This document shows positions 1 to 7,045 of a DNA stretch of 16,024 bases, piece by piece. The notes under the pieces are model-generated. The model had not been told where the DNA came from. It saw only the letters and a program-made list of their open reading frames with translations, and ran no database searches. The translations under genes were made by a program, and so were the position numbers. Where the stretch lies: contig JAJRSN010000208.1 in the NCBI GenBank assembly GCA_024278715.1, positions 1 through 16,024 on the forward strand, in the 5' to 3' direction. Each line of letters opens with the position of its first letter. The stretch's first letter is position 1. Source of the DNA: Calditrichota bacterium. GTDB lineage: Bacteria > Calditrichota > Calditrichia > Calditrichales > Calditrichaceae.

Positions 1-1
1 A

Positions 2-664
2 TTTTTAATGTTGGACGCCGAAGACAGGTTGCAGCGTAAATTTGTGGAAGTGGTTGCGGCTCCTGATTTTGATGAAGATGCCTTGGAGTACTTATTCCGC
101 CACAAAAATTTGCGCGTTGTGCGTTTTGATCCGCAGCGTCTGCGGCAGGATTTGGAATATCGCGTGATGGGCGGAGCTCTGTTGGTTCAAACCGCGGACC
201 GTAAATTGTGGGAAAAGACGGAAAATGTGACTCAAAAACAGGCGAATATTGATCCGGGTTTATTGGAATTCGGGTTGATTGCAGTACGCCAGTTGAAATC
301 AAACGCGATTGCCGTTGTACGCAAATCGGGTGAATATTACCAGCTTCTGGGAATGGGCTGCGGTCAGCCGAACCGCGTAAATTCAACCCGGCTGGCAATG
401 GAGCGCTGCCGTCAAAATTTGAGGGACGAATTCAAAGGAGAAGAAAAAGATCTGCCGCAATACCTTGAGGATCAGATGAGCAAAGCCGTTCTGATTTCCG
501 ACGCTTTTTTCCCGTTCCCGGATAATGTGGAAATTGCAGCCGAATTCGGAATCAAAACCATTGTTCAACCTGGCGGATCGATCCGCGACAAGTCGGTGAT
601 CAAACGCTGCGATGAACTGGGTGTTGCCATGGTATTTACGGGTTTACGACATTTTAAACATTAA
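2..664 (+). CDS. purH: Bifunctional AICAR formyltransferase/IMP cyclohydrolase, C-terminal part (5' end outside window)
   Basis: This is the C-terminal half of PurH, the formyltransferase domain that makes FAICAR from AICAR in the last two steps to IMP. The frame is open to the left edge, so the gene begins outside the window; the ATG at 8 is an internal Met. Visible family motifs are APDFDEDAL followed by KNLR near the start, LKSNAIAV in the middle, GMGCGQPNRVNSTRLA (the usual GxGxGQxxRV block), SDAFFPFPDNVE, and the closing PGGSIRD and TGLRHFKH, which is the normal PurH C-terminus. The cyclohydrolase domain is not visible. GQPNRV, rather than the common GQMSRV, and the roughly 20-residue charged stretch before the SDAFFPF block are variants within the family. 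A 36-base gap with an AGGAGA ribosome binding site separates it from the next gene. Confidence 0.95.
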   Translation, partial: FLMLDAEDRLQRKFVEVVAAPDFDEDALEYLFRHKNLRVVRFDPQRLRQDLEYRVMGGALLVQTADRKLWEKTENVTQKQANIDPGLLEFGLIAVRQLKSNAIAVVRKSGEYYQLLGMGCGQPNRVNSTRLAMERCRQNLRDEFKGEEKDLPQYLEDQMSKAVLISDAFFPFPDNVEIAAEFGIKTIVQPGGSIRDKSVIKRCDELGVAMVFTGLRHFKH

Positions 665-700
665 ATAAAAGAAATTAATTACCATTTTCAGGAGAACGCT

Positions 701-2086
701 ATGACCATTTTATCCAATCTGGTCACACCACAATTGGAAAAAATTCATTCAGGCAAAGTGCGGGAGAGTTTTCGCGTGGACGCTAACCGTCGTCTGATTG
801 TAGCTACCGATCGTATTTCAAGTTTTGACAAAGTGCTGAAAACGCCGGTTCCCGGTAAAGGCGCGGTTTTAAATTCGCTGGCTGCTTATTGGTTCGAGAA
901 TACGAGGGATATTATCGACAACCATTTTATTAAGCTGGTGGATCCCAATATCTCTCTGGTACGCGAAGCCCATCCCATTAAAGTGGAAATGATCGTGCGC
1001 GGTTACCTGACGGGGTCTGCCTGGCGTGGTTATCAAAAGGGCAAACGTGTTATTTCGGGAGTTTCCATTCCGGACAGAATGACCGTAAATCAACCGTTTC
1101 CCGAACCGATAGTGACGCCGACCACCAAAGAAGAGAGCGATCGGGAAATCAGTCCGCAGGAATTGGTTGAAGAAGGCTGGGTATCGGAAGAATTTTACAG
1201 TCAGATGGAAGAAGTAAGTCTTGAGTTGTTCAAACGCGGACAGGAAGTTTTAGCCCGTCGCGGCATAATCTTAGTGGATACCAAGTACGAATTCGGTTTG
1301 ATCGACGGCAAACTGATTTTGATCGACGAAATTCACACGCCCGATTCTTCCCGCTTCTGGTCCAAGGAAAATTACGAGAAAGACCCGCAAAATGCGGAGC
1401 AACTAGATAAAGAATACGTCAGAGCCTATCTTTTGAAACACAAAAAAAACGACGAATATCCGGATTCATTGCCGGAGGAAATAATAAGGGAGACCACGCG
1501 GCGTTATCGGGAAATTTTCCAGATGATTACCGGCGAGTCGCTGCCGGAACCGGATGAAGACGTTCAGCGCAGGGTCTATCAGAATCTGGTCAAACACGGA
1601 TTAATCAAGCCCGGTTTTGTGGCGATTATCATGGGTTCGCCGTCCGATCTGGAACACGCCCAAAAGATGAAGAAGGTGATTGAAGCGTACGGCATTTTTG
1701 CGGATTTACGGGTTGTTTCGGCGCATAAAAACGGAGAAAGGATTCCGGAAGTAGTAAAAGACTACAATCTTTCGGTGGAACCGGGCGCGGTAATAGCCGT
1801 TGCCGGTCGCTCCAACGGATTGGGCGGGGCGCTAGCGGCAAATCTGACCGTTCCGGTGTTTAACTGTCCGCCTTTTAAAGACAAAACAGACTTGATGGTC
1901 AATGTCAATTCTTCTCTGATGATGCCGTCGAATACGCCCGCCGCCACGGTGATTGATCCGGCAAATGCGGCTTTGATCAGTTTGCGCAGTTTGAATCTCC
2001 CGTCTTTAAAACAGAGATTCCGGAATGAAATCAATAAGATGAAAGAGGAATTACGTGATGCCGACCGAAAAATTCGAGGCAGATAA
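701..2086 (+). CDS. Fused SAICAR synthetase (PurC) and class II AIR carboxylase (PurE)
   Basis: This 461-residue protein joins two consecutive purine enzymes. Residues 1 to about 295 are SAICAR synthetase of the longer, yeast Ade1-like type: HSGKVRESF, ATDRISSFD, PGKGAVLNSLAAYWFE, EMIVRGYLTGSAW, VDTKYEFG, DEIHTPDSSRFW. Residues from about 307 are PurE: VAIIMGSPSD (307-316), VSAHK (339-343), AGRSNGLG (368-375) and CPP (389-391). SAHK, GRSNGLG and CPP are the marks of class II PurE (animal PAICS, Treponema denticola), which carboxylates AIR directly with CO2. Class I N5-CAIR mutases instead have SAHRTP and a GGAAHLPGM-like block. The order PurC then PurE matches animal PAICS, but the PurC half is of a different subtype, so the fusion may be independent. 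Start: ATG with AGGAGA seven bases upstream. The closest naming is purC/purE (PAICS-like). Confidence 0.93.
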   Translation: MTILSNLVTPQLEKIHSGKVRESFRVDANRRLIVATDRISSFDKVLKTPVPGKGAVLNSLAAYWFENTRDIIDNHFIKLVDPNISLVREAHPIKVEMIVRGYLTGSAWRGYQKGKRVISGVSIPDRMTVNQPFPEPIVTPTTKEESDREISPQELVEEGWVSEEFYSQMEEVSLELFKRGQEVLARRGIILVDTKYEFGLIDGKLILIDEIHTPDSSRFWSKENYEKDPQNAEQLDKEYVRAYLLKHKKNDEYPDSLPEEIIRETTRRYREIFQMITGESLPEPDEDVQRRVYQNLVKHGLIKPGFVAIIMGSPSDLEHAQKMKKVIEAYGIFADLRVVSAHKNGERIPEVVKDYNLSVEPGAVIAVAGRSNGLGGALAANLTVPVFNCPPFKDKTDLMVNVNSSLMMPSNTPAATVIDPANAALISLRSLNLPSLKQRFRNEINKMKEELRDADRKIRGR

Positions 2087-2087
2087 T

Positions 2088-3449
2088 ATGGCGATGGCTA
2101 TCTCTCCTCTGGACGGACGCTACGGGAATCGCTTAAAACATTTGGGACAGTATTTTTCCGAATTCGCCTTAATGCGCATGCGCGTAAAAACGGAGCTTCT
2201 TTTTTTGGAAGCCTTGAACGAAACCGGATTGTTCCCCCTGTTTACAGCCGAAGAGAAGAAGCAAATCGATTATTTCAAAGATCATTTTTCGCAACGGGAC
2301 TATCAGCGTATCAAAGAAATCGAAAAGACGCTGAATCACGACGTTAAATCGTGCGAAGTGTTTTTAAGAGAAAATTTAGGACTTCGGCATCCCAATATGA
2401 TTCATTTCGGATTGACTTCAGAAGATGTGAACAATTTGTCTTACACTTTGCTTTTTCGCGAATATCTGCAAAAAGAACAGCTTCCTCAACTAAAACAAGT
2501 TTTGGAAACTTTGTTGAATATGGTTCGGCAGTGGAAAGACACGCCGTTTCCCGCGCGCACTCACGGACAGATGGCGTCTCCCACAACCGCAGGCAAAGAA
2601 ATGGCTGTTTATTTGAATCGTTTGCTGAGGGTCTATCGAAAATTAAAGACCTTTCGTTTTCCGGCAAAGCTGAACGGCGCCACCGGAAATTTTTCTGCTT
2701 TAAAAGCGGCTTTTCCGGAATTTGACTGGATCGCTTTTTCACGCGATTTTCTGCAAAAGCATGAACTTGAACCCAATCTGGTGACCACGCAGATTGAAGA
2801 CCATGACGGCTGGGCAGGCTATTTGAATTTAACCAAACAAATCAATAACATTGTGCTTGATTTGGATCGGGATGTCTGGCTCTATTTAACTTTAGGCTAT
2901 CTGATTTTGGAAGCGGACAGGGGAGCGGTCGGCTCTTCCACCATGCCGCACAAGGTAAATCCCATTAATTTTGAAAACAGCGAAGGCAACGCGCAAATTT
3001 CCGTCGCGCTGATAAACGGATTGGTTGACAAGCTGAGTAATTCGCGTTTGCAGCGGGATCTTTCGGATAGCACTGTAACGCGCAACATCGGCGTGGCTCT
3101 GGCGCACGGTTACCTTGCCCTTCAGGAAATCCTGCGCGGATTGAAAAAATTGCGGGTTAATTCCGGCTATTGTTTAAAAGAATTGGAAAACCATCCCGAA
3201 TTGCTGGCGGAACCCATCCAGACCGTTCTGCGCAAAGAAGGCGTGGAAGATCCTTACAGCCTGTTGAAAGAGATGACACGCGGGCAGCGAGTGACGCACG
3301 ATGATCTGAACCGTTTTATTGACGGACTGAACGTCGCGCGGGATGTGAAAGAGCGGTTGAAAAATCTGCGCGTTTCACAATATATCGGCGATGCGCCGCG
3401 GATTTGCGAAATGGTAATCGAGCTGGCGGAAAAGGAAATTGGTTTGTGA
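2088..3449 (+). CDS. purB: Adenylosuccinate lyase
   Basis: PurB splits SAICAR to AICAR plus fumarate and adenylosuccinate to AMP plus fumarate. The protein is of the E. coli PurB type (E. coli has 456 residues; this is 453 from the chosen start): SPLDGRYG at the N-terminus, NHDVK, FGLTSEDVNNLS, ARTHGQMASPTTAGKEMA, TTQIEDHDG, and the fumarase/aspartase signature GSSTMPHKVNPINFENSEGN (residues 282-301) with the flexible catalytic Ser loop. LQRDLSDSTVTRNIG and LAEPIQTVLR are also E. coli-like. Start choice is uncertain. ATG 2088 sits one base after the upstream stop, with GAGG eight bases before it, and gives the expected distance to SPLDGRYG. ATG 2058 or GTG 2055, with AGAGGAA upstream, would add 10-11 residues and overlap the purC-purE end by about 30 bases. 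Either way the two genes are likely translationally coupled. Confidence 0.95.
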   Translation: MAMAISPLDGRYGNRLKHLGQYFSEFALMRMRVKTELLFLEALNETGLFPLFTAEEKKQIDYFKDHFSQRDYQRIKEIEKTLNHDVKSCEVFLRENLGLRHPNMIHFGLTSEDVNNLSYTLLFREYLQKEQLPQLKQVLETLLNMVRQWKDTPFPARTHGQMASPTTAGKEMAVYLNRLLRVYRKLKTFRFPAKLNGATGNFSALKAAFPEFDWIAFSRDFLQKHELEPNLVTTQIEDHDGWAGYLNLTKQINNIVLDLDRDVWLYLTLGYLILEADRGAVGSSTMPHKVNPINFENSEGNAQISVALINGLVDKLSNSRLQRDLSDSTVTRNIGVALAHGYLALQEILRGLKKLRVNSGYCLKELENHPELLAEPIQTVLRKEGVEDPYSLLKEMTRGQRVTHDDLNRFIDGLNVARDVKERLKNLRVSQYIGDAPRICEMVIELAEKEIGL

Positions 3450-3541
3450 AAGCGGTGATTTTGCAAGTGAACCGATTTTGTTTAAATTTGCACTCGAACG
3501 CTTTAATTGAAAAATAAAAATTAAGCCGGTTAAGAATGATC

Positions 3542-3602
3542 TTTTGCCCGATTCGAACGCTGATGTGCGTGCGCGGATAACCGCATGTTAATAAGGGCAA
3601 AA
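3542..3602. repeat. Inverted repeat enclosing a small hairpin in the purB-purD gap
   Basis: TTTTGCCC (3542-3549) and GGGCAAAA (3595-3602) form a perfect 8-base inverted repeat. Inside it, GCGG (3573-3576), ATAA and CCGC (3581-3584) could form a tight hairpin. The structure lies within the 200-base gap between purB and purD, ending 47 bases before the purD start, so in the mRNA it would be part of the leader or spacer. No U-run follows it on the + strand, so it is not a standard intrinsic terminator. A processing site, an attenuator or a protein operator are all possible. Apart from this and a 9-base direct repeat TCGAACGCT (3494-3502 and 3553-3561), I see nothing else in the gap. Confidence 0.5.
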
Positions 3603-3649
3603 CTTTTATGAATCCGTTTTAAAGGAAAAACAAAAAAGGAAAAACACTG

Positions 3650-4897
3650 ATGAGAATCGCAGTTATTGGCTCAGGCGGCAGAGAACACGCCATTGCCTGG
3701 AAATTAGCGCAGTCGATTGACAAAAATAAAATTTTCTGTCTGCCCGGAAACGGGGGAACATGGAATAATGTGCCCGTTAAAGCCGATGATTTCGCGGGCA
3801 TAGAAAAATTCTGCAAACAAAATAAAGTCGAACTGGTTGTAGTGGGTCCCGAAGTTCCGCTGGCAAAAGGAATTGCGGATTATTTTGCTGAGAGTGATAT
3901 TCAGGTGTTTGGTCCTTCCAAAGACGCCGCCCGTCTGGAAAGCTCAAAAATATGGGCAAAAAAATTCATGAAAAAGTACGGCGTTGCCACAGCCGATTTC
4001 TGGATGTTGGAAGACGGGGACGACATCGAGCAGGTAATCGATAAAACGGACGGCAACGTGGTGGTCAAATACGACGGTCTGGCTGCCGGTAAGGGTGTGT
4101 TTGTGTGCGGCAGTCGTCAGGAGGCGTATGATGCGCTAGAAGAATTGAAGAACCGCTACGGCGAAACCGCGCCGTTTTTTATCGAACAAAAATTTTCCGG
4201 ACAGGAATTATCGATAATCGGATTCACGGACGGTAAAAACTTCCGCTTATTGCAGCCGTCGCAGGATCACAAACCCGCTTTTGACGGAGACAAAGGACCC
4301 AATACCGGCGGCATGGGTGCTTACTGCCCGGTTCCCGTCTGCGACGAAGACATTCTTAAGCAAATTCAGGAAGCGATTGTTCTGCCCACACTCAAGGGAA
4401 TTCAAAATGAACAATTGAATTATCATGGCGTAATCTACTTTGGATTAATGCTTACGGAAGAAGGTCCGAAGCTACTCGAATATAATGTGCGTTTCGGCGA
4501 TCCCGAAACCGAGGTTATTTTACCGGCATTAAAAACCGATCTGCTTACATTAATTCGGGCAAGTCTGGATGAGACGCTTGATCGGGTAGCCATCGAGTTC
4601 AATGACGGTTATTTTGTGGATGTGGTTTTGGCTTCGGGCGGATATCCGGGAAGCTACGAAAAGGGAAAAGTGATCAACGGTCTGGATGATGTTTCGGAAG
4701 ATACTTTGCTGTTTCATGCCGGGACGGAGGTGGAAGGAAACAGAATCGTGACCTCCGGCGGACGCGTTCTAAACGTGGTTGCCAGCGCCGATACCTTGTC
4801 TGAAGCCATCGATAAAGCCTATCGGGAAGCGGCAAAGATCAGTTTTGAAAACATGTACTATCGTAAAGACATCGGCAAAAAAGGACTGACCTTGTGA
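3650..4897 (+). CDS. purD: Phosphoribosylamine-glycine ligase (GAR synthetase)
   Basis: PurD joins glycine to phosphoribosylamine using ATP, the second step of the purine route. The 415-residue protein has normal length and order: an N-terminal domain opening with IAVIGSGGREHAIAWKL and VVGPEVPLAKGI, then an ATP-grasp fold with VVKYDGLAAGKGV (Lys140 to about 150), EQKFSGQELS, GPNTGGMGAYCPV, and the metal-binding EYNVRFGDPETE (Glu277, Asn279), followed by a C-terminal GARS domain with VVLASGGYPG and SGGRVLNVV. The ATG is preceded by AAGGAA and IAVIGSGGREHA begins at residue 3, so the start is firm. It follows a 200-base gap, the largest between pur genes here, and may have its own promoter or leader; it overlaps the next gene by four bases. 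Confidence 0.97.
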   Translation: MRIAVIGSGGREHAIAWKLAQSIDKNKIFCLPGNGGTWNNVPVKADDFAGIEKFCKQNKVELVVVGPEVPLAKGIADYFAESDIQVFGPSKDAARLESSKIWAKKFMKKYGVATADFWMLEDGDDIEQVIDKTDGNVVVKYDGLAAGKGVFVCGSRQEAYDALEELKNRYGETAPFFIEQKFSGQELSIIGFTDGKNFRLLQPSQDHKPAFDGDKGPNTGGMGAYCPVPVCDEDILKQIQEAIVLPTLKGIQNEQLNYHGVIYFGLMLTEEGPKLLEYNVRFGDPETEVILPALKTDLLTLIRASLDETLDRVAIEFNDGYFVDVVLASGGYPGSYEKGKVINGLDDVSEDTLLFHAGTEVEGNRIVTSGGRVLNVVASADTLSEAIDKAYREAAKISFENMYYRKDIGKKGLTL

Positions 4898-5493
4898 GAA
4901 AACGCGTCGCTATTTTTATTTCCGGACGGGGCAGCAATATGGAAGCCATTGTGCGTCAGGCGCAAAACGGTATTTTAAAAGACGTTTGCGAAGTGGCGCT
5001 GGTCTTTTCCAACAAACCGGACGCCAGGGGATTAAAGATCGCCGCGGACTTAGGCGTTCACACGGCAAGCATAGCCTCCAAAGGAAAGTCGAGAGAACAG
5101 TTTGAGAAGGAAGTAATAAAGTTTTTAAAACCTTACAAAATTGATTATATAGTGTTAGCCGGATTCATGCGTATTTTAAGTCCCTTGTTTGTACGGGAAT
5201 TTAAAAATCGCATTATCAACATTCATCCGGCGGACACCAGGCTGTTTAAGGGCGTGGGCGGATACGAATGGGCGTTCGAGAATAAACTGAATTCCACTAA
5301 AATAACCGTGCACTTTGTTGACGAAGGCGTAGACACAGGACCGATCATAGCCCAAAAAGAAGTGGATTTGCGCGGAGCCGAAACATTGGAAGAAGTTGAA
5401 AAAAGAGGTTTAAGGGCGGAACATGAATTTTACAGCGAAGCCTTACGCCGTGTTTTGAGCGGTGAATTCAAATTACAAGAAAAGGAGTCGTAA
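4894..5493 (+). CDS. purN: Phosphoribosylglycinamide formyltransferase (folate-dependent GART)
   Basis: PurN transfers a formyl group from 10-formyltetrahydrofolate to GAR. The start is a GTG overlapping the purD stop (GTGA), which places RVAIFISGRGSNMEAIV, the normal PurN N-terminus, at residue 4. Catalytic residues are present: Asn109 and His111 in NIHP and Asp147 in VDEGVDTGPIIAQ, equivalent to E. coli Asn106, His108 and Asp144. The block IDYIVLAGFMRILSPLFV is also typical. The protein is 199 residues, slightly shorter than E. coli (212). Odd point: the loop after NIHP reads ADTRLFKGVGGYEWAFE, where the usual form is SLLPAFPGLHG, so the folate/GAR loop is altered. The next gene starts after only six bases. 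Confidence 0.95.
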   Translation: MRKRVAIFISGRGSNMEAIVRQAQNGILKDVCEVALVFSNKPDARGLKIAADLGVHTASIASKGKSREQFEKEVIKFLKPYKIDYIVLAGFMRILSPLFVREFKNRIINIHPADTRLFKGVGGYEWAFENKLNSTKITVHFVDEGVDTGPIIAQKEVDLRGAETLEEVEKRGLRAEHEFYSEALRRVLSGEFKLQEKES

Positions 5494-5499
5494 GACAAA

Positions 5500-6933
5500 A
5501 TGTGTGGTGTAATCGGAGTATTTGGTTACGATAATGTAGCCACGGATATTATAAATGGTCTGGAAACGCTTCAGCATCGCGGACAGGATGCCGCGGGCGT
5601 GGTGATTTTTAACGGCAGTTTTAAAATGTTCAAAGGCAACGGTCATGTGAGCCAGGTTTTTAAAAATTTGCCGTTGGAACGTTTTAAGGGCGAAATCGGA
5701 TTGGGACACGTGCGCTATTCAACCATCGGTTCAACCGAGGCTGTTGACGCCCAACCCATTGCGGTTAATTATCCCTATGGTCTGGCTATGGTGCACAACG
5801 GCAATGTGGTCAATTTTAACGAGCTGCGGCAAAAGCTTTACGAAGAGCATCATCGTTTGTTGGATACATCGAATGACGTGGCTTTAATTCTTTACACGCT
5901 TGCCACCCAGTTGGAACAGAAGGATTTAAAACATCTATCTGTTCAGGATATTTTCGATTCGGTTCAGGGAGTGCAAAACATTGTTCAGGGGGCGTATTCG
6001 GCTGTCACGATTATTGCCAACAAGGGCTTTTTGGCTTTTACCGATCCTTACGGAATACGCCCTTTGGTGATGGGGAAAAGATACACCGATCAGGGGGTGG
6101 TATATGCGTTTGCCTCGGAAAGCACCACCTTTGATTTTTTGGGCTATGAATTAATTCGCGATTTAAAACCCGGCGAAATGGTATTTATTGATAACGATCG
6201 CCACGTTCATACCAATATTGGTAAAACCAAACGACGGGCTTTTTGCGTTTTTGAATACATCTATTTTGCGCGCGAGGATTCGATAATTCACAATCGGTTG
6301 GGGGCGAGCGAACGAGTGCGCATGGGAGCACGTCTTGCGGAAACGTTCAGGAAAACCGGTTTGCAGCCCGATATCGTCATCGACGTTCCCAATTCGGCTT
6401 ACTTTTTCGCCTCGGCAATGGCGGAAGAACTGGGAGTTCGTTACCGCCGCGGACTGGCGAAAAATCATCACATGGGACGCACCTTTATCACCCCCACGCA
6501 GCAAGAACGGGAAAAAATGGTGCGTCAAAAATTGAATCCCATCAGAGATATTGTGAAAAATAAAAAAGTGGCGGTGGTTGACGACTCGATTGTTAGGGGA
6601 ACAACCTCCAAGCGTATTGTGGAAATGTTGCACGAAGCCGGAGCAAAAGAAATCTACTTCATCTCCGCTTCGCCGCCAGTGAAGCATCCCTGTATTTACG
6701 GAATCGATATGTCGGTGAAACGCGAAATTTTGGCTTCGCACTACGATGTGGATGAAATAAGGCAATATCTCGGAGCGGACGAGGTGATTTATCAGGATTT
6801 GGAAGATCTTAAGGATTTGTACAAAGATCTGCCCATTTGCCACGCCTGCTTTTCCGGGGAATATCCGACCGGAGCGGGCGAAGATGTATTGGAAGCCATC
6901 GAACGCGAAAAACTGGAATCAAACAGAGTATAA
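5500..6933 (+). CDS. purF: Amidophosphoribosyltransferase (glutamine PRPP amidotransferase)
   Basis: PurF makes phosphoribosylamine from PRPP and glutamine, the committed and usually feedback-inhibited step. The 477-residue protein starts MCGVIGVFG, so the Ntn nucleophile Cys2 is exposed by simple Met removal and there is no propeptide as in B. subtilis. The glutaminase domain (about 1-230) contains LQHRGQDAAG, GHVRYSTIGS and VHNGNVVNF. The PRTase domain has the PRPP loop VAVVDDSIVRGTTSKRIV (about residues 356-373). Cys249 (FCVFEYIYFAR), Cys398 (KHPCIYGID), Cys447 and Cys450 (ICHACF) match the positions that bind a 4Fe-4S cluster in the B. subtilis enzyme, so the protein is probably an oxygen-sensitive Fe-S form. 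The ribosome binding site AAGGAG lies 12 bases upstream. This is the last purine gene; a 112-base gap precedes the pyrimidine set. Confidence 0.97.
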   Translation: MCGVIGVFGYDNVATDIINGLETLQHRGQDAAGVVIFNGSFKMFKGNGHVSQVFKNLPLERFKGEIGLGHVRYSTIGSTEAVDAQPIAVNYPYGLAMVHNGNVVNFNELRQKLYEEHHRLLDTSNDVALILYTLATQLEQKDLKHLSVQDIFDSVQGVQNIVQGAYSAVTIIANKGFLAFTDPYGIRPLVMGKRYTDQGVVYAFASESTTFDFLGYELIRDLKPGEMVFIDNDRHVHTNIGKTKRRAFCVFEYIYFAREDSIIHNRLGASERVRMGARLAETFRKTGLQPDIVIDVPNSAYFFASAMAEELGVRYRRGLAKNHHMGRTFITPTQQEREKMVRQKLNPIRDIVKNKKVAVVDDSIVRGTTSKRIVEMLHEAGAKEIYFISASPPVKHPCIYGIDMSVKREILASHYDVDEIRQYLGADEVIYQDLEDLKDLYKDLPICHACFSGEYPTGAGEDVLEAIEREKLESNRV

Positions 6934-6940
6934 ACCAATG

Positions 6941-7015
6941 ATGAATTAAGAATCGATTTACGGGCGCGAAGTCTTTTAATGCGTCAATGCCGAAGATTCT
7001 TAATTTAAAATTCAT
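6941..7015. repeat. Interrupted palindrome in the purF-pyrC gap
   Basis: ATGAATTAAGAATC (6941-6954) is matched in reverse complement by GATTCTTAA (6995-7003) and TTCAT (7011-7015), with a seven-base bulge between the two right-hand pieces. The perfect 11-base core pair is AATTAAGAATC / GATTCTTAATT. The loop is about 40 bases. It fills most of the gap between purF and pyrC and ends 30 bases before the pyrC start. It is AT-rich and has no U-run after it, so it is not a clear terminator; it looks like a dispersed palindromic intergenic repeat or a mRNA structure separating the purine and pyrimidine parts. Confidence 0.5.
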
Positions 7016-7045
7016 TAATAAACTATTGATTGGTGTTCGTCTGAT

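Noticed and set aside
2344..2742. Open frames of 124-132 codons on both strands within purB
   Set aside because: purB is continuous and conserved through this stretch; these are other-frame shadows.
3494..3561. Direct repeat TCGAACGCT, twice, 59 bases apart in the purB-purD gap
   Set aside because: Nine bases in two copies only; weak as an operator claim without other copies.
3450..3649. Purine riboswitch or PurR-type box before purD
   Set aside because: I looked for the conserved purine-aptamer segments and found none; only the inverted repeat listed is visible.
6163..6843. 226-codon open frame on the - strand
   Set aside because: It lies fully antisense to purF, whose motifs are unmistakable; its translation is rich in His, Phe and Arg and shows no domain.
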